Below are positions 43,733-52,814 of a stretch of DNA of 64,000 nt, one piece after another. How positions within the stretch are numbered: the first letter of the stretch is position 1; every line of letters starts with the position of its first letter. Both the position numbers and the translations under genes were made by a program. The DNA comes from an uncultured Acetatifactor sp. (GTDB lineage Bacteria; Bacillota; Clostridia; Lachnospirales; Lachnospiraceae). The notes beneath the pieces were generated by a model. That model was not told where the DNA came from. It made no database searches and saw nothing but the letters and a program-made list of their open reading frames with translations. The stretch covers positions 49,378-113,377 of the forward strand of contig CAJULV010000004.1 of assembly GCA_910587555.1 (NCBI GenBank), written 5' to 3'.

Positions 43733-46098
43733 ATATACAGAATAAAACCATTTCCGCCCAGGCCCGGAAACAGGCCGCCGCCCTTTTACAGGAACTTACC
43801 TTGGAAGAAAAGCTGCGGCAGCTGGGCTGTACCATGCTCTCGGGCTGCGGGGAAAACCTTGCGGAAAAAGACCTTGCCGGAGGCATCGGCGAAATTGCGC
43901 TGCTGGATATCCGCATGGAACCCCGGAGACTTGCCGGGCGGCTGCGGGAAATTCAGACTTATGTGATGGAACATTCTCCTCACCGGATTCCCGCCCTCTT
44001 TCACTGCGAAGCCCTATGCGGTCCCGTGGTGCCCGGAGCCTGCCTCTATCCCGCTCCCATCGGCCTGGGTGCCACCTTCTCGCCGGAAACCGTATACGGT
44101 ATGGCAGACACCATCCGCCGCCAGATGCGGGCAATGGGCATCCTGCACGCCCTGTCCCCTGTGCTGGACGTGGCCAAAGACCTGCGCTGGGGGCGCGTAA
44201 ACGAAACCTACGGCGGAGACCCTGCTTTGAACGCCATGATGGGCTGTGCCTATGTAGACGGAATACAGGGTGAAGATATGCGGTCTGGCGTAGCCGCCAC
44301 CGCCAAGCATTTTTTGGGCTATTCCCAGACCATCGGCGGGCTGAACCTTACCCGCACATTGGCGGACAGGCGGGAACTGCGGGAGGTATTTGCCACGGTA
44401 TTCGAGGCGGCCATACGCAAAAGCGGTATCCGCACCGTGATGAACAGTTATTCCGAGTGGAACGGGCGTCCCGTGTGCGCAAGCCGGGAGCTGCTGACGG
44501 GCCTGCTGCGCACGGAGCTGGGCTTCGAAGGCCTGGTGGTCAGCGACTACCGTTCCGTCCAGCGCCTGCTGCCGGATATTCTGGCTACAGCGGAGGAGAT
44601 CGGCGCTGCGGCGCTGCAGTGCCTTACCGCCGGGCTTGACATGGAACTGCCTGACAGGCTGGGGTATTCTGACCAACTGGCCCGGATGTTCCGTGACGGC
44701 CGTGCCGACATCACATGGCTGGATCAGGCCGTGCTGCGCGTGCTGACACTGAAGTTCGAACTGGGGCTGTTTGAAGAGCCTTTCCCGGAATGGGAACGCT
44801 ATCCGGATGCCTTCACAGATACCGGAGCGGCAGAACGCACCGCCACCCGCCGAAGCCTGACGCTGACGAAGAATGACGGCATCCTTCCCATACGGGATAA
44901 AAATATCCGCATTGCCGTCATAGGACCCTGTGCCGGCAGCCTGCGCCTGCTGTACGGCGGCTACACAGTGCCTTCCATGATGGAAATGTTTCAGGTTACG
45001 GAGGATTCCTCACAGATGGCAGGTGTGGTCCTCACAGGCGCGGCAGGTTCGAAACGCAAATACGACCTTGCCGCAACAGACAAGGCCATTCGGGAGGCAT
45101 ATCCTGACGCAAAGACGATTTTGGAAGCACTGCAGTCCTGTTTTCCCCATTGTACCTGGACACAGGGCTGTGACTATCTGGATCCCGTCCTGCAGGACTT
45201 TCCCGCTGCCCGGGCCGCCGCCCTGGAAGCGGATGCCGTGATTCTGTGCGTGGGCGGAAAAAACGGCTGGGGCCGCCACTGCAATACCGGAGAGGGCAAC
45301 GATTCCGCCTCCCTGGACCTGCCCGGCGCGCAGGAGGCGCTGGCGCGGGTGGTTCTGGAGTCCAATTCCCGTACCGTAGTGGTACACACGGACGGCAGGC
45401 CCCTTACCAGCGAATGGATTTACGAGCATGCCGCCGCTGTCCTGGAAGCTTATATGCCGGGCACCTGGGGCGGAATGGCCATCGCGGAAGTCATAGCCGG
45501 GATATTTTCGCCCGCAGGCCGCCTTCCGCTGGCTCTGCCCCGCTCTGCCGGCCACGGACCCGTATTTCATGGAGAGCATGCGGGTTCCGCCGGGGAAAGC
45601 TTTGCCGCAGGCGCCCTGAACCGGGACGGATACCTGTTTTCCTCTAATGCGCCCCTGCGCCCCTTTGGTTACGGACTGTCTTATACCGCCTTCTCCTATT
45701 CCGGCTTTACCCTCTCCATTGCGCCGGACGGCACGGGAGAAGCCTGCGTCACCGTATCCAATGTGGGCGAAACGGACTCCGACGAGGTGGTTCAGTTTTA
45801 CGCCCGCGATGTAGTCGCATCCCTAATCCGCCCTGACCGGGAACTGATGGGAGTCTGCCGTGTTCCGCTGGAGGCGGGGCAACGCAAGACCGTACACTTC
45901 TCCTTTCATCTGAATCAGCTTGCCTTCCCTGACGAATACGGCGTCTGGCGGCTGGAACCCGGCCAATTCCGGTTTTTCGTCGGGGGACACAGTGCCGATA
46001 TCCGGGCGGAAGCAGTCTATACCCTGGAAAACGGACGCGTCATTGAGCCTTCCGGACGGGAATTTTTCGCGGAAGCTTCGGTGGGGGGAGGCATGTGA
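43729..46098 (+). CDS. Glycoside hydrolase family 3 (beta-glucosidase/xylosidase-like)
   Basis: 789 residues with the three GH3 parts: barrel domain (KHFLGYSQTIGGLN near residue 190; nucleophile Asp in GFEGLVVSDY near 273), second alpha/beta domain (VILCVGGKNGWGRHCNTGEG), and C-terminal fibronectin-like domain (FGYGLSYTAFSYSGFTL, NVGETDSDEVVQFY). No signal peptide, so it is cytosolic. Translation is coupled to GH38 by ATGA. Acts on a beta-linked non-reducing sugar; the context of alpha-mannosidase points to host or plant glycans, but the exact linkage is not readable. Confidence 0.92.
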   Translation: MNIQNKTISAQARKQAAALLQELTLEEKLRQLGCTMLSGCGENLAEKDLAGGIGEIALLDIRMEPRRLAGRLREIQTYVMEHSPHRIPALFHCEALCGPVVPGACLYPAPIGLGATFSPETVYGMADTIRRQMRAMGILHALSPVLDVAKDLRWGRVNETYGGDPALNAMMGCAYVDGIQGEDMRSGVAATAKHFLGYSQTIGGLNLTRTLADRRELREVFATVFEAAIRKSGIRTVMNSYSEWNGRPVCASRELLTGLLRTELGFEGLVVSDYRSVQRLLPDILATAEEIGAAALQCLTAGLDMELPDRLGYSDQLARMFRDGRADITWLDQAVLRVLTLKFELGLFEEPFPEWERYPDAFTDTGAAERTATRRSLTLTKNDGILPIRDKNIRIAVIGPCAGSLRLLYGGYTVPSMMEMFQVTEDSSQMAGVVLTGAAGSKRKYDLAATDKAIREAYPDAKTILEALQSCFPHCTWTQGCDYLDPVLQDFPAARAAALEADAVILCVGGKNGWGRHCNTGEGNDSASLDLPGAQEALARVVLESNSRTVVVHTDGRPLTSEWIYEHAAAVLEAYMPGTWGGMAIAEVIAGIFSPAGRLPLALPRSAGHGPVFHGEHAGSAGESFAAGALNRDGYLFSSNAPLRPFGYGLSYTAFSYSGFTLSIAPDGTGEACVTVSNVGETDSDEVVQFYARDVVASLIRPDRELMGVCRVPLEAGQRKTVHFSFHLNQLAFPDEYGVWRLEPGQFRFFVGGHSADIRAEAVYTLENGRVIEPSGREFFAEASVGGGM

Positions 46099-46151
46099 AT
46101 CTCAAAGCCCGTACCCGCTTTTCGCCATGCACCGTCAGAGAAATAACAGAA

Positions 46152-46187
46152 CTGCCGCCCCTTCCCTGCAGAGGAAAACGGCGGCAG
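46152..46187. terminator. Hairpin between convergent GH3 and lactonase operons
   Basis: CTGCCGCC (46152-46159) and GGCGGCAG (46180-46187). On the minus strand it is followed by TTCTGTTATTTCT, so it is most likely the end of the lactonase operon; a weak terminator by T-run. Confidence 0.45.
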
Positions 46188-46201
46188 CAGCCCCACGGCA
46201 T

Positions 46202-47149
46202 TTATTCACTTTCCAGTTCCAGCACACAGGACGCCCCTGCAAGCGGAAACCGGAATACTTCCCTGGGGATATCCCGGCGGCAGTCATACCCGATGACCTC
46301 GTGGCTCCGCATACATGCAGCCGCCACATGTCCTGTGCCGGACAGCACGGCGATATGCCGGGGCCAGTCCCCTGTGCCCCATTCCGCCCGCCTGGAAAGC
46401 CGTCTTCCGTCCCACTGCCATGCGGCAAGGGTATTGGGACCCCGATTACATACATACAGCGTCCCTTCCCTGTCCAGGCATGCCCCGCCCGGCCAGTTGG
46501 AAACGGCTGTCATGCCGCTGGCAGGCTCTGCGGCTTTCTTCTCCCCGTCCGTCCCCAATATGCTGACAGTGCCGTTCAGTTCGTTCACGCAGGCCAGGCT
46601 TCCGTCCTCCAGCATCAGAACCTGGCGCGGTCCGCTCCCGTGAGGCTGGCGCAGATACGCCGCCTCCCCTTCCGGAACCCCCTTGTGAAGCCCGTATCGA
46701 TACAGGCAGTCGTTTCCCAAATCGGCCAGGTACAGTACATTTTCTGCCGTATAGGCCCAGTGGGCATGTGCATCCTTCCTTGAAAACGTCCACAGTATTT
46801 TAGTCAATTTTGCATCCACGGCAAAAAAGTCCCCGCTTTCATAGCAGGAACCAAAAAGGACCTCTCCCCAAGCATGTAAATGGCACAGCCCCCGGCCCGG
46901 TACGGCAAGCCTGGCGGCAGGCTTCAGGTTTTCTCCCTGAAGCTCATATGCCGTGATGTCCCCGCCGTCCTCCCGTTCCGAAGCCGCATAAATCCATCCG
47001 GTACCGCCCCGGCAGCAAAAGGAAGGTCTCTGCCCGTGACACATGCCGTACACTTTCTCCCCACGTCCTTCCGCCTCCACGCGGTACAATGCAATATCCT
47101 CTTCTCCCGGCGCTCCATAGCCGGATACCAATATCAGGCTTTTTTTCAT
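46202..47149 (-). CDS. Seven-bladed beta-propeller lactonase family protein
   Basis: 315-residue protein resembling the 6-phosphogluconolactonase/Lactonase_7 propeller family: repeated beta blades with motifs such as GRGLCHLHAWGE, HAHWAYTAENVLYLADLGND, YLRQPHGSGPRQVLML and GTGDWPRHIAVLSG. The start at 47149 (MKKSLILVSGYGAPGEED) follows GGAG. Last gene of the eight-gene operon, 164 bp after the dehydrogenase. By family it would hydrolyse a sugar lactone, which fits a dehydrogenase next door; many propeller homologues are uncharacterised, so the reaction is inferred. Confidence 0.75.
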   Translation of the reverse strand: MKKSLILVSGYGAPGEEDIALYRVEAEGRGEKVYGMCHGQRPSFCCRGGTGWIYAASEREDGGDITAYELQGENLKPAARLAVPGRGLCHLHAWGEVLFGSCYESGDFFAVDAKLTKILWTFSRKDAHAHWAYTAENVLYLADLGNDCLYRYGLHKGVPEGEAAYLRQPHGSGPRQVLMLEDGSLACVNELNGTVSILGTDGEKKAAEPASGMTAVSNWPGGACLDREGTLYVCNRGPNTLAAWQWDGRRLSRRAEWGTGDWPRHIAVLSGTGHVAAACMRSHEVIGYDCRRDIPREVFRFPLAGASCVLELESE

Positions 47150-47313
47150 ATTGTCTCCATTCTGCCCCTGCGGAAGCCGCCGCATCGGGCTTTGCCTGCC
47201 AACCATTCCCGCTTTTCCCGCCAGGGGCAGGGCGTGACCGGCCCAATGTATGCTTCCGATTCTATGTTTCCTGCCTCAATGCGGCTGACGCCTGCCCGGC
47301 CGGATGCCGCCCC

Positions 47314-48150
47314 TTAAAATGCCGGATGGAAATCATGTGCCTTAATGCTGGTTCCTCCGTCTGCAAGAATGCACTGTCCCGTAATATAAGCCGACATATC
47401 CGATGCCAGAAACAACACCGCGTTTGCAATATCCGCCATCTGTCCCCGGGGAAGCGGCTGGCATCTGTCAAGTGCCTGTATGAACGCGCTCTTCTGCTCT
47501 TCGTCCATTTTCTCCGTCTCGTCGTACATCACGTCGCTCATCACCACACCCGGACAGACCGTGTTGACGCGTATCCCGTCCGCCGCGCAGTCCAGCGCCA
47601 TGGCACGGGCGGCGGCATTCATGGCCCCCTTTGTACCCGCATACAGCAGATTGGTGGGCTGTGTCATCATGCTGTGTATGGAGGATATGTTCACGATGCT
47701 GCCGCCCTTTCTCCCACGCATCCCCGGCAGAAAGGCACGGGCAAACCGCAGTCCGCTGAGATAGTTGGTTTCCAGCAGGCGCGCCATATCCTCATCCCTG
47801 TACGCATCCGCAGCGCAGTGGCAGTTCACCCCCGCAGTACATACCAGAATGTCGATACCGCCGCTGTCACGCAGAACTGCCTGTGCAGCGTCCTCGCTTT
47901 GGGCCGCATTTGCAAGATCGATAATATATCCACGGCATTCCGGCATTATCTGCCCCAGTTCCCTTTCCGTGCGCAGGACATATTCTTCATTCCGGCCGCC
48001 GAAATAGACTGCCGCCCCCTGACGGGCAAACAAAAGAGCAATGCTCTTGCCGATTCCCCGGGCCGCCGTGGTGACAAAGGCCTTTCTGCCTTCCAGTAAT
48101 TTATTATAATCCCGGATTCCGCTTTCGTAAAGCTTCAATTCTCTCATCAT
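47314..48150 (-). CDS. Short-chain dehydrogenase/reductase (SDR)
   Basis: 278 residues, classical SDR. The nucleotide motif reads TTAARGIGKSIA in place of the usual TGxxxGIG; catalytic Ser near 157 (NISSIHSMM), Tyr170 and Lys174 (YAGTKGAMNA) are intact, and the C-terminal PG motif (NTVCPGVVMSDV) and LADGGTSI ending are typical. Thr for Gly at the first glycine is unusual and may affect cofactor fit. Overlaps the RraA-family stop by 4 bp (ATGA). Candidate sugar or sugar-acid dehydrogenase of the operon. Confidence 0.9.
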   Translation of the reverse strand: MMRELKLYESGIRDYNKLLEGRKAFVTTAARGIGKSIALLFARQGAAVYFGGRNEEYVLRTERELGQIMPECRGYIIDLANAAQSEDAAQAVLRDSGGIDILVCTAGVNCHCAADAYRDEDMARLLETNYLSGLRFARAFLPGMRGRKGGSIVNISSIHSMMTQPTNLLYAGTKGAMNAAARAMALDCAADGIRVNTVCPGVVMSDVMYDETEKMDEEQKSAFIQALDRCQPLPRGQMADIANAVLFLASDMSAYITGQCILADGGTSIKAHDFHPAF

Positions 48151-49097
48151 ATCAGAACCTGCCCTTCCCTGCCGGATGCAGTATAGGTTTCAATATCAAA
48201 ACGGCGGAGCAATTCCTCTATTGCCTGTCTGTCTCCCCGGGCTGCACGCAATTCCACATCCCAATCCAGGCCGCGGTACTTTGCCGCCTCCGGCTGTGTC
48301 TCAATAAAATGAAGGAATTCGGCCATCATTTCTGTTCCCCATACCGGCGCATCCACATCCGCCGTGGTATAAATCCCCCGGCGCAGCTTCGGAAACGCAT
48401 ACATATCCCTGGCCTGCATTTTATATGCATTTTCGATAACCATGTCCACCATATGGCTCGGCACAAACAGCACGCCGTTTTTCGTCCCGATGACGATGTC
48501 TCCGGGAAGGCACAGCGCCTGGCCGATACGGCAGGGTCCGTTGAATGCGGTGATCTGGCAGTCTCTGATCGGTGTGGGGTCTACTCCCCGGTAATACACC
48601 TGCACATCCATTTTCTGCATCTGCTCCACATCCCGCACACCGCCCCAGACAACGGCGCCGCCTGTTTTGGTGCGCGCCTGAATGGCCGTAGTCAGATTCC
48701 CTCCCACAAAGGTACCCTTGAAAATCTTATCATACAGGTCGCATACCACCACATCCCCTTCCTGAAGGCTGTCAATCACCCACTGGTTGCAGTCCCCCTT
48801 CCAGCCCTTTTTCCCTGCGGTATCAAAGGCAAGAAAGCGCAAGTCAGGGCGCTGGGGCATGAAGCAGCAGGTAACGGCACGTCCATACAGCTTTTTTCCC
48901 TCATGCAGCGCATGCAGCTCTCCCTGAAACTGAAAACGGTATCCGCTGAAATACAGGGGATGCCAGATCTCTTCCTGTGTCAGTGTTTTCAGGATTTCTA
49001 TTTTGTCGTCCTCTACTCTGGGACGGCCGTCCGAAAAGCGTCCCCCTTTCCAGTCACGGGTCAGCTCTATAATTTCTTCCCTATCATTCAATATCAT
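48147..49097 (-). CDS. RraA family protein (aldolase-like)
   Basis: 316-residue member of the RraA / 4-hydroxy-4-methyl-2-oxoglutarate aldolase family. The core EGDVVVCDLYDK, FVGGNLTTAIQARTKTGGAV and GGVRDVEQMQKMDVQVYYRG contains the metal/substrate residues (Gly-Gly-x-x-x, Arg-Asp). At 316 residues it is about 90 longer than typical RraA aldolases; the N-terminal 75 residues are extra and a helical C-terminal tail follows. Several family members cleave keto acids to pyruvate, so it is a candidate retro-aldolase here; the RNase E inhibitor role does not apply. AGGAG at 7 bp. Confidence 0.85.
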   Translation of the reverse strand: MILNDREEIIELTRDWKGGRFSDGRPRVEDDKIEILKTLTQEEIWHPLYFSGYRFQFQGELHALHEGKKLYGRAVTCCFMPQRPDLRFLAFDTAGKKGWKGDCNQWVIDSLQEGDVVVCDLYDKIFKGTFVGGNLTTAIQARTKTGGAVVWGGVRDVEQMQKMDVQVYYRGVDPTPIRDCQITAFNGPCRIGQALCLPGDIVIGTKNGVLFVPSHMVDMVIENAYKMQARDMYAFPKLRRGIYTTADVDAPVWGTEMMAEFLHFIETQPEAAKYRGLDWDVELRAARGDRQAIEELLRRFDIETYTASGREGQVLI

Positions 49098-49193
49098 ATG
49101 GTTGCTCCTATTTTAGTTCCGCAGTTTCTTGCAGAGTGCTGTTTTCCAGTTCCGCAGTTTGCTGCCATGTGCCAGATATGGACTCTATAATCT

Positions 49194-50432
49194 TCACTTC
49201 CACATCGTCCAGCTGCGCAGCAGACCGGGGGCCTTCCAGTACGCATCCGGTGCAGTCCTCCAGTCAGGCATGCTTCTCGCCTCGGGGTCAAACACCACTT
49301 CGCCGGCCCGCAATGTTGCAACGCACTCCAGCCTTCCCTCTCCCGTAAGCCTGGCACCGCCGCAGTCCATGAACCCAAACCTGCCTTCCCGCCGGCGCAG
49401 CACTGCAATATCCGCACAGGCACCTAAATCCAGCGTCCCCAGCTCGGTATGAGAAACGGCCAGCGCCGGGGCACGCGTTATGCGGTACAATACCTCTGTG
49501 AGCGGCATTCCCATGGCCAGGAATTTGCCTGCCACGTACAGCAGGTCAATGACCGGACCCGTGACATTCTGGTGATGCAGATCCGTAGAAATGGTGTCCG
49601 GCCAGAATCCCTGTTCAAAGCAGTTTACCGCCTGGCGGAACCAGAAACTTCCGGAGCCATGACCCACATCAAACAGGATGCCCCTGGCGCGTTGGGACAG
49701 AATATAGGGCTGCAGCTTTCCCTCCCCGTCCAGGAGCGGGAATTGCTGGGCAAATACATGGGTATGGATATCTCCGGGTTCCAGCCTGGCCAAAATGGCC
49801 GGATAGCTGCGTTCCGGCACTATGGGAATACTGTCCGCCATCACACATTTGCCGCACAGGGAAGCTGCCTCCCGCGCACCGTCAATGGATGCCCATGTTG
49901 GATGTGCGGAATCTTCATGCTCTGCTCTGTAATGTGCACTTTTGATTCCAACCACGATATCGGGCCATGTCTGCGCCACTGCTGCCGCAATTTTCGGGTT
50001 GATATCTTCCACTGCCTGTTCGGAAGCCGGATAGTGCATCCCCTTGGCCGCTATGTCTATAAACGCAAGTACACGCAGTTTGGTGACATCAATTACATTT
50101 TCCTTAAAATCCCCGAAATTCCGCCACCCACAGGTTCCGGCATCCACCGCCGTGGTCACCCCGCAGCGAAACATGTGTTCTTCCGCATTTGTTGTACGAA
50201 GCGAATCTTTCGCCGGATAAGGAAACATGGGGTATATATGGCAATGCAAATCAATCAGCCCAGGCGCAACGATACAGCCCTCCGCTTCTATTATCGTATC
50301 CGCATCTGACGCGATGCCCTGTCCACGGGCAGCAATTTTCCCGTCTTTTACCGCCACGTCCTCTTCCTCTATCAGGCCTGTACAGGGATCGTACACCATA
50401 CCGCCTTTTAGAACCAGGTCATAACTTGTCAT
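49194..50432 (-). CDS. Amidohydrolase/deacetylase (COG3964-like)
   Basis: 412-residue amidohydrolase-superfamily enzyme. Metal ligands: His-x-His in GLIDLHCHIYP (near 63 and 65), bridging Lys in VVGIKSAHYRAE (near 164), His in DIHTHVFA, His in FDVGHGSGSF, and Asp in TISTDLHHQN (near 284). The sequence fits the COG3964 group formerly annotated as dihydroorotase or deacetylase, which tends to sit beside SelA-like PLP genes. The start at 50432 is preferred because GGAGG is 6 bp before it (3 bp for the ATG just upstream). Probable N-deacetylase or amide hydrolase in this pathway. Confidence 0.87.
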   Translation of the reverse strand: MTSYDLVLKGGMVYDPCTGLIEEEDVAVKDGKIAARGQGIASDADTIIEAEGCIVAPGLIDLHCHIYPMFPYPAKDSLRTTNAEEHMFRCGVTTAVDAGTCGWRNFGDFKENVIDVTKLRVLAFIDIAAKGMHYPASEQAVEDINPKIAAAVAQTWPDIVVGIKSAHYRAEHEDSAHPTWASIDGAREAASLCGKCVMADSIPIVPERSYPAILARLEPGDIHTHVFAQQFPLLDGEGKLQPYILSQRARGILFDVGHGSGSFWFRQAVNCFEQGFWPDTISTDLHHQNVTGPVIDLLYVAGKFLAMGMPLTEVLYRITRAPALAVSHTELGTLDLGACADIAVLRRREGRFGFMDCGGARLTGEGRLECVATLRAGEVVFDPEARSMPDWRTAPDAYWKAPGLLRSWTMWK

Positions 50433-50505
50433 CATTGTCCTCCTAATTTAGTCGCTGCGCGACGGCTCTTCAGTATAGAGTCCCTGCGGCGTCTGCGTGA
50501 CACCT

Positions 50506-51015
50506 CTAAAGCGTAAAATCCTCACAGCGCTTTCTGTCCCGATATTTGTCCGAAAGTACAAATATCATCTCCACCTCCACCGGGATATTGTGGTTCGGCA
50601 TATTCCGCGTTCCCATCACAGTCCGGGCATGCCGGCCTCGTTCCTGTAAAATTTCCATACAGGTATCCGAAAAGCCCTCCGCAACCTTTTCCGGATTTTC
50701 AAAGTCTCTGCCGCAATTTACCAGTGCCAGCGCACGCACCATATGCCGGATACAGTCCAGGCTCCCGTAACGCTCCTGTACTGCGCGCAGCAATGTCTTC
50801 GCGCACTCCGCCGCTGCCTGATACCCCTCCTCCGGTGTCAGTTCCTCTCCAATCCGCCCTCTGTACAGCGGCTCATATGTATTGATATCCTCCGGTCCAT
50901 GGCCGGAAACGTATACAATTCCCCCCGCCTCACGGATGGGAATCAATGGTTTATATCTTTGAAAACGCTGTACCGTCTCACAGCCGTTTTCACAAATCCT
51001 ATGTATGGTAGACAT
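50506..51015 (-). CDS. RidA family protein (first of two)
   Basis: 169-residue YjgF/YER057c/UK114 protein. It begins MSTIHRICENGCETVQR and shows GIVYVSGHGPEDINT, GYQAAAECAKTLLRA, DCIRHMVRALALVNC and HARTVMGTRNMPNHNIPVEVEM. The start at 51015 has AGGAG 6 bp upstream; 24 earlier open codons are unsupported. RidA enzymes destroy reactive enamine/imine intermediates released by PLP-dependent ammonia-lyases, matching the SelA-like gene in the same operon. The Arg of the usual active site appears as MGTRNMP. Confidence 0.85.
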   Translation of the reverse strand: MSTIHRICENGCETVQRFQRYKPLIPIREAGGIVYVSGHGPEDINTYEPLYRGRIGEELTPEEGYQAAAECAKTLLRAVQERYGSLDCIRHMVRALALVNCGRDFENPEKVAEGFSDTCMEILQERGRHARTVMGTRNMPNHNIPVEVEMIFVLSDKYRDRKRCEDFTL

Positions 51016-51090
51016 CTTTTTCTCCTGATTATCAGTCCCGCAATTGTTCTCCTGATTCTTTTCTCCGACAGAACAATCCTGTCCCAACTT

Positions 51091-51558
51091 CTATCTGCGT
51101 ACTTTGATGATGGCGTCAACGCATACCGGCATATTACCTTCCAGCACATAGGCTCCCATGGCCGCACGGGCATGCTGGCCCCGGCGGCCGAATACTTCCA
51201 CCATCAAATCCGAAAAGCCGTTCATCACCGGAGGCATATTGTAAAAATCGCCTGCACTGTTTACCAGGCACAGGGCCTTCACAAAGTAATCCACCCTGTC
51301 CAGGCTGCCGATATATGCCTGCAAAGTACGCAGCATATTTAAACCGCACAGTCTGGCAGCTTTATACGCTGTCTCTTCATCTATCTCTGCACCTACGCGC
51401 CCCACATAGACAGGTTTCCCCTTCTCATCCACGGGATAATGTGCGGAAAAGTACAGCATATCGTCCGCAAATACCGCTTCCGCCGCTCCCTTCCCTCTCC
51501 AGTCGGTCTGCTGCAGCACAATACCCAGCTGCTCCATTCTTTTTTCGGTAGCTCCCAT
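51091..51558 (-). CDS. RidA family protein (second of two)
   Basis: 155 residues, same fold: VFADDMLYFSAHYPVDE, YKAARLCGLNMLRTLQAYIG, DRVDYFVKALCLVNSAGDF, GQHARAAMGAYVLEGNMPVCVDAIIKVRR. The position of the catalytic Arg (MGTRN in the other copy) is occupied by MGAYV, so this copy may lack imine hydrolase activity and be a partner or have another role. AGGAGG at 5 bp. The two RidA genes are paralogues with clear divergence. Confidence 0.85.
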   Translation of the reverse strand: MGATEKRMEQLGIVLQQTDWRGKGAAEAVFADDMLYFSAHYPVDEKGKPVYVGRVGAEIDEETAYKAARLCGLNMLRTLQAYIGSLDRVDYFVKALCLVNSAGDFYNMPPVMNGFSDLMVEVFGRRGQHARAAMGAYVLEGNMPVCVDAIIKVRR

Positions 51559-51687
51559 ATTATCCTCCTGTCATCGTCCCACATGACAACCCTAAAGTTC
51601 TTTTCCCCGCTCCATGGCTCTGCCGCCTAAAGCTCTCTTCCCCGCCCCATGACTCCACCGTCTAAAGTCTCTCCGCCGCAACCCGCA

Positions 51688-52809
51688 TCACCATTCATTT
51701 CTGTTTGAAGCCAGATACCCGGCAGTACATCGGAGCAGAGTGTCGCATACTTCCTCCACCTCTCCGGGCGTAAGCATCAACGGATTCAGAATGATGGTAT
51801 TCTCCCGCTCGTCAGAGCCGATATACACCCCTTCCGCCTTCATTTCCGCACAAAGCCAGGCAGCGCTTCCGAAAGGCATTTCCCCCAACACTCTCGGGAA
51901 ATCCTGTCCAACAGGTCCCTCTTCCTCCCGCCGGACCCGCGTAAAACCACATGTGTGCAGCGTCTGTTCAAACCGGATGCATGCGGCCAAAAGGCGATGC
52001 CGTTCTTCGTCCGTATCCCGGGCCATATAAACCTTTACCGCAGCATAGAGTCCGGCCATAGCCTCACGGGAGGTTTTGCAGCAGCGGCATACGCCGTCTG
52101 TGGGCGGACCCCAGCGCCGGCACCGCGCAATCCATTCCCGGCGTCCCAGAATCAGACCGGAATCCTGCGGCCCGCGCAGTGTTTTTCCCCCGCTGAAAAT
52201 TACCATATCCGCTCCCATTTGTGTAAATCGCCACAGGTTTTCCGCCGGAGGGTTCTGCGCCGCCGCATCCACGATTACCGGCACTCCATGCGCATGGCCA
52301 ATCTCCAGTACACGTTCCAGCGGCAGCGAGCCGTCCCGGCCATGATAAATGAAATAAGCAATTGCCGCCGTTTTTTCCGTTATGGCATTTGCCAGTTCCG
52401 CTTCGGAAGGCGGCATGCTTTCCTCTCCCAGGAAAACCAGCTTCGCCCCCGCAGCTTCAATACATTTATCATAAGGGTTATGCTGCGCGCGCTGGAGAAT
52501 GATTTCCCTGCGGGTCCCGCTTTCCGGCAATGCGTGGTATGCCTCTTCACTGTCCAGAGCCATACATGCAGCCGCACATATCATCAGCCCGCCTGCCGCC
52601 CCGTTGGAGATATAGGCTCCCTCATTCTGCGTAAGCCCGGCGATGGCATCACCCGTCTTTTCCTGTACCTCTGCCAAATCCACCATACTGCCCGCAATCT
52701 CCGCCATTGCGCGCAGGCTTTCCTCCCCCATACAGCTGGCTCCGTATTTTGTAAATGTATCCTGTGCGTTGATATACCGCCGGATACCCAGTTCTTCAAA
52801 AATATCCAT
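51688..52809 (-). CDS. SelA/DgaE-like PLP-dependent enzyme
   Basis: 373-residue fold-type I PLP enzyme resembling SelA-like and D-glucosaminate-6-phosphate ammonia-lyase (DgaE) proteins. N-terminal IRRYINAQDTFTKYGAS, PLP phosphate loop ISNGAAGGLM, RAQHNPYDKCIEAAGAK, Asp in VIVDAAAQNPP, and PLP Lys in FSGGKTLRGPQ (near residue 209). The ATG at 52809 follows AAGGA; a TTG three codons earlier overlaps the upstream stop and is less likely. With RidA in the operon, a dehydrating or deaminating elimination on an amino-sugar acid is the best guess. Confidence 0.82.
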   Translation of the reverse strand: MDIFEELGIRRYINAQDTFTKYGASCMGEESLRAMAEIAGSMVDLAEVQEKTGDAIAGLTQNEGAYISNGAAGGLMICAAACMALDSEEAYHALPESGTRREIILQRAQHNPYDKCIEAAGAKLVFLGEESMPPSEAELANAITEKTAAIAYFIYHGRDGSLPLERVLEIGHAHGVPVIVDAAAQNPPAENLWRFTQMGADMVIFSGGKTLRGPQDSGLILGRREWIARCRRWGPPTDGVCRCCKTSREAMAGLYAAVKVYMARDTDEERHRLLAACIRFEQTLHTCGFTRVRREEEGPVGQDFPRVLGEMPFGSAAWLCAEMKAEGVYIGSDERENTIILNPLMLTPGEVEEVCDTLLRCTAGYLASNRNEW

Positions 52810-52814
52810 AGCTG

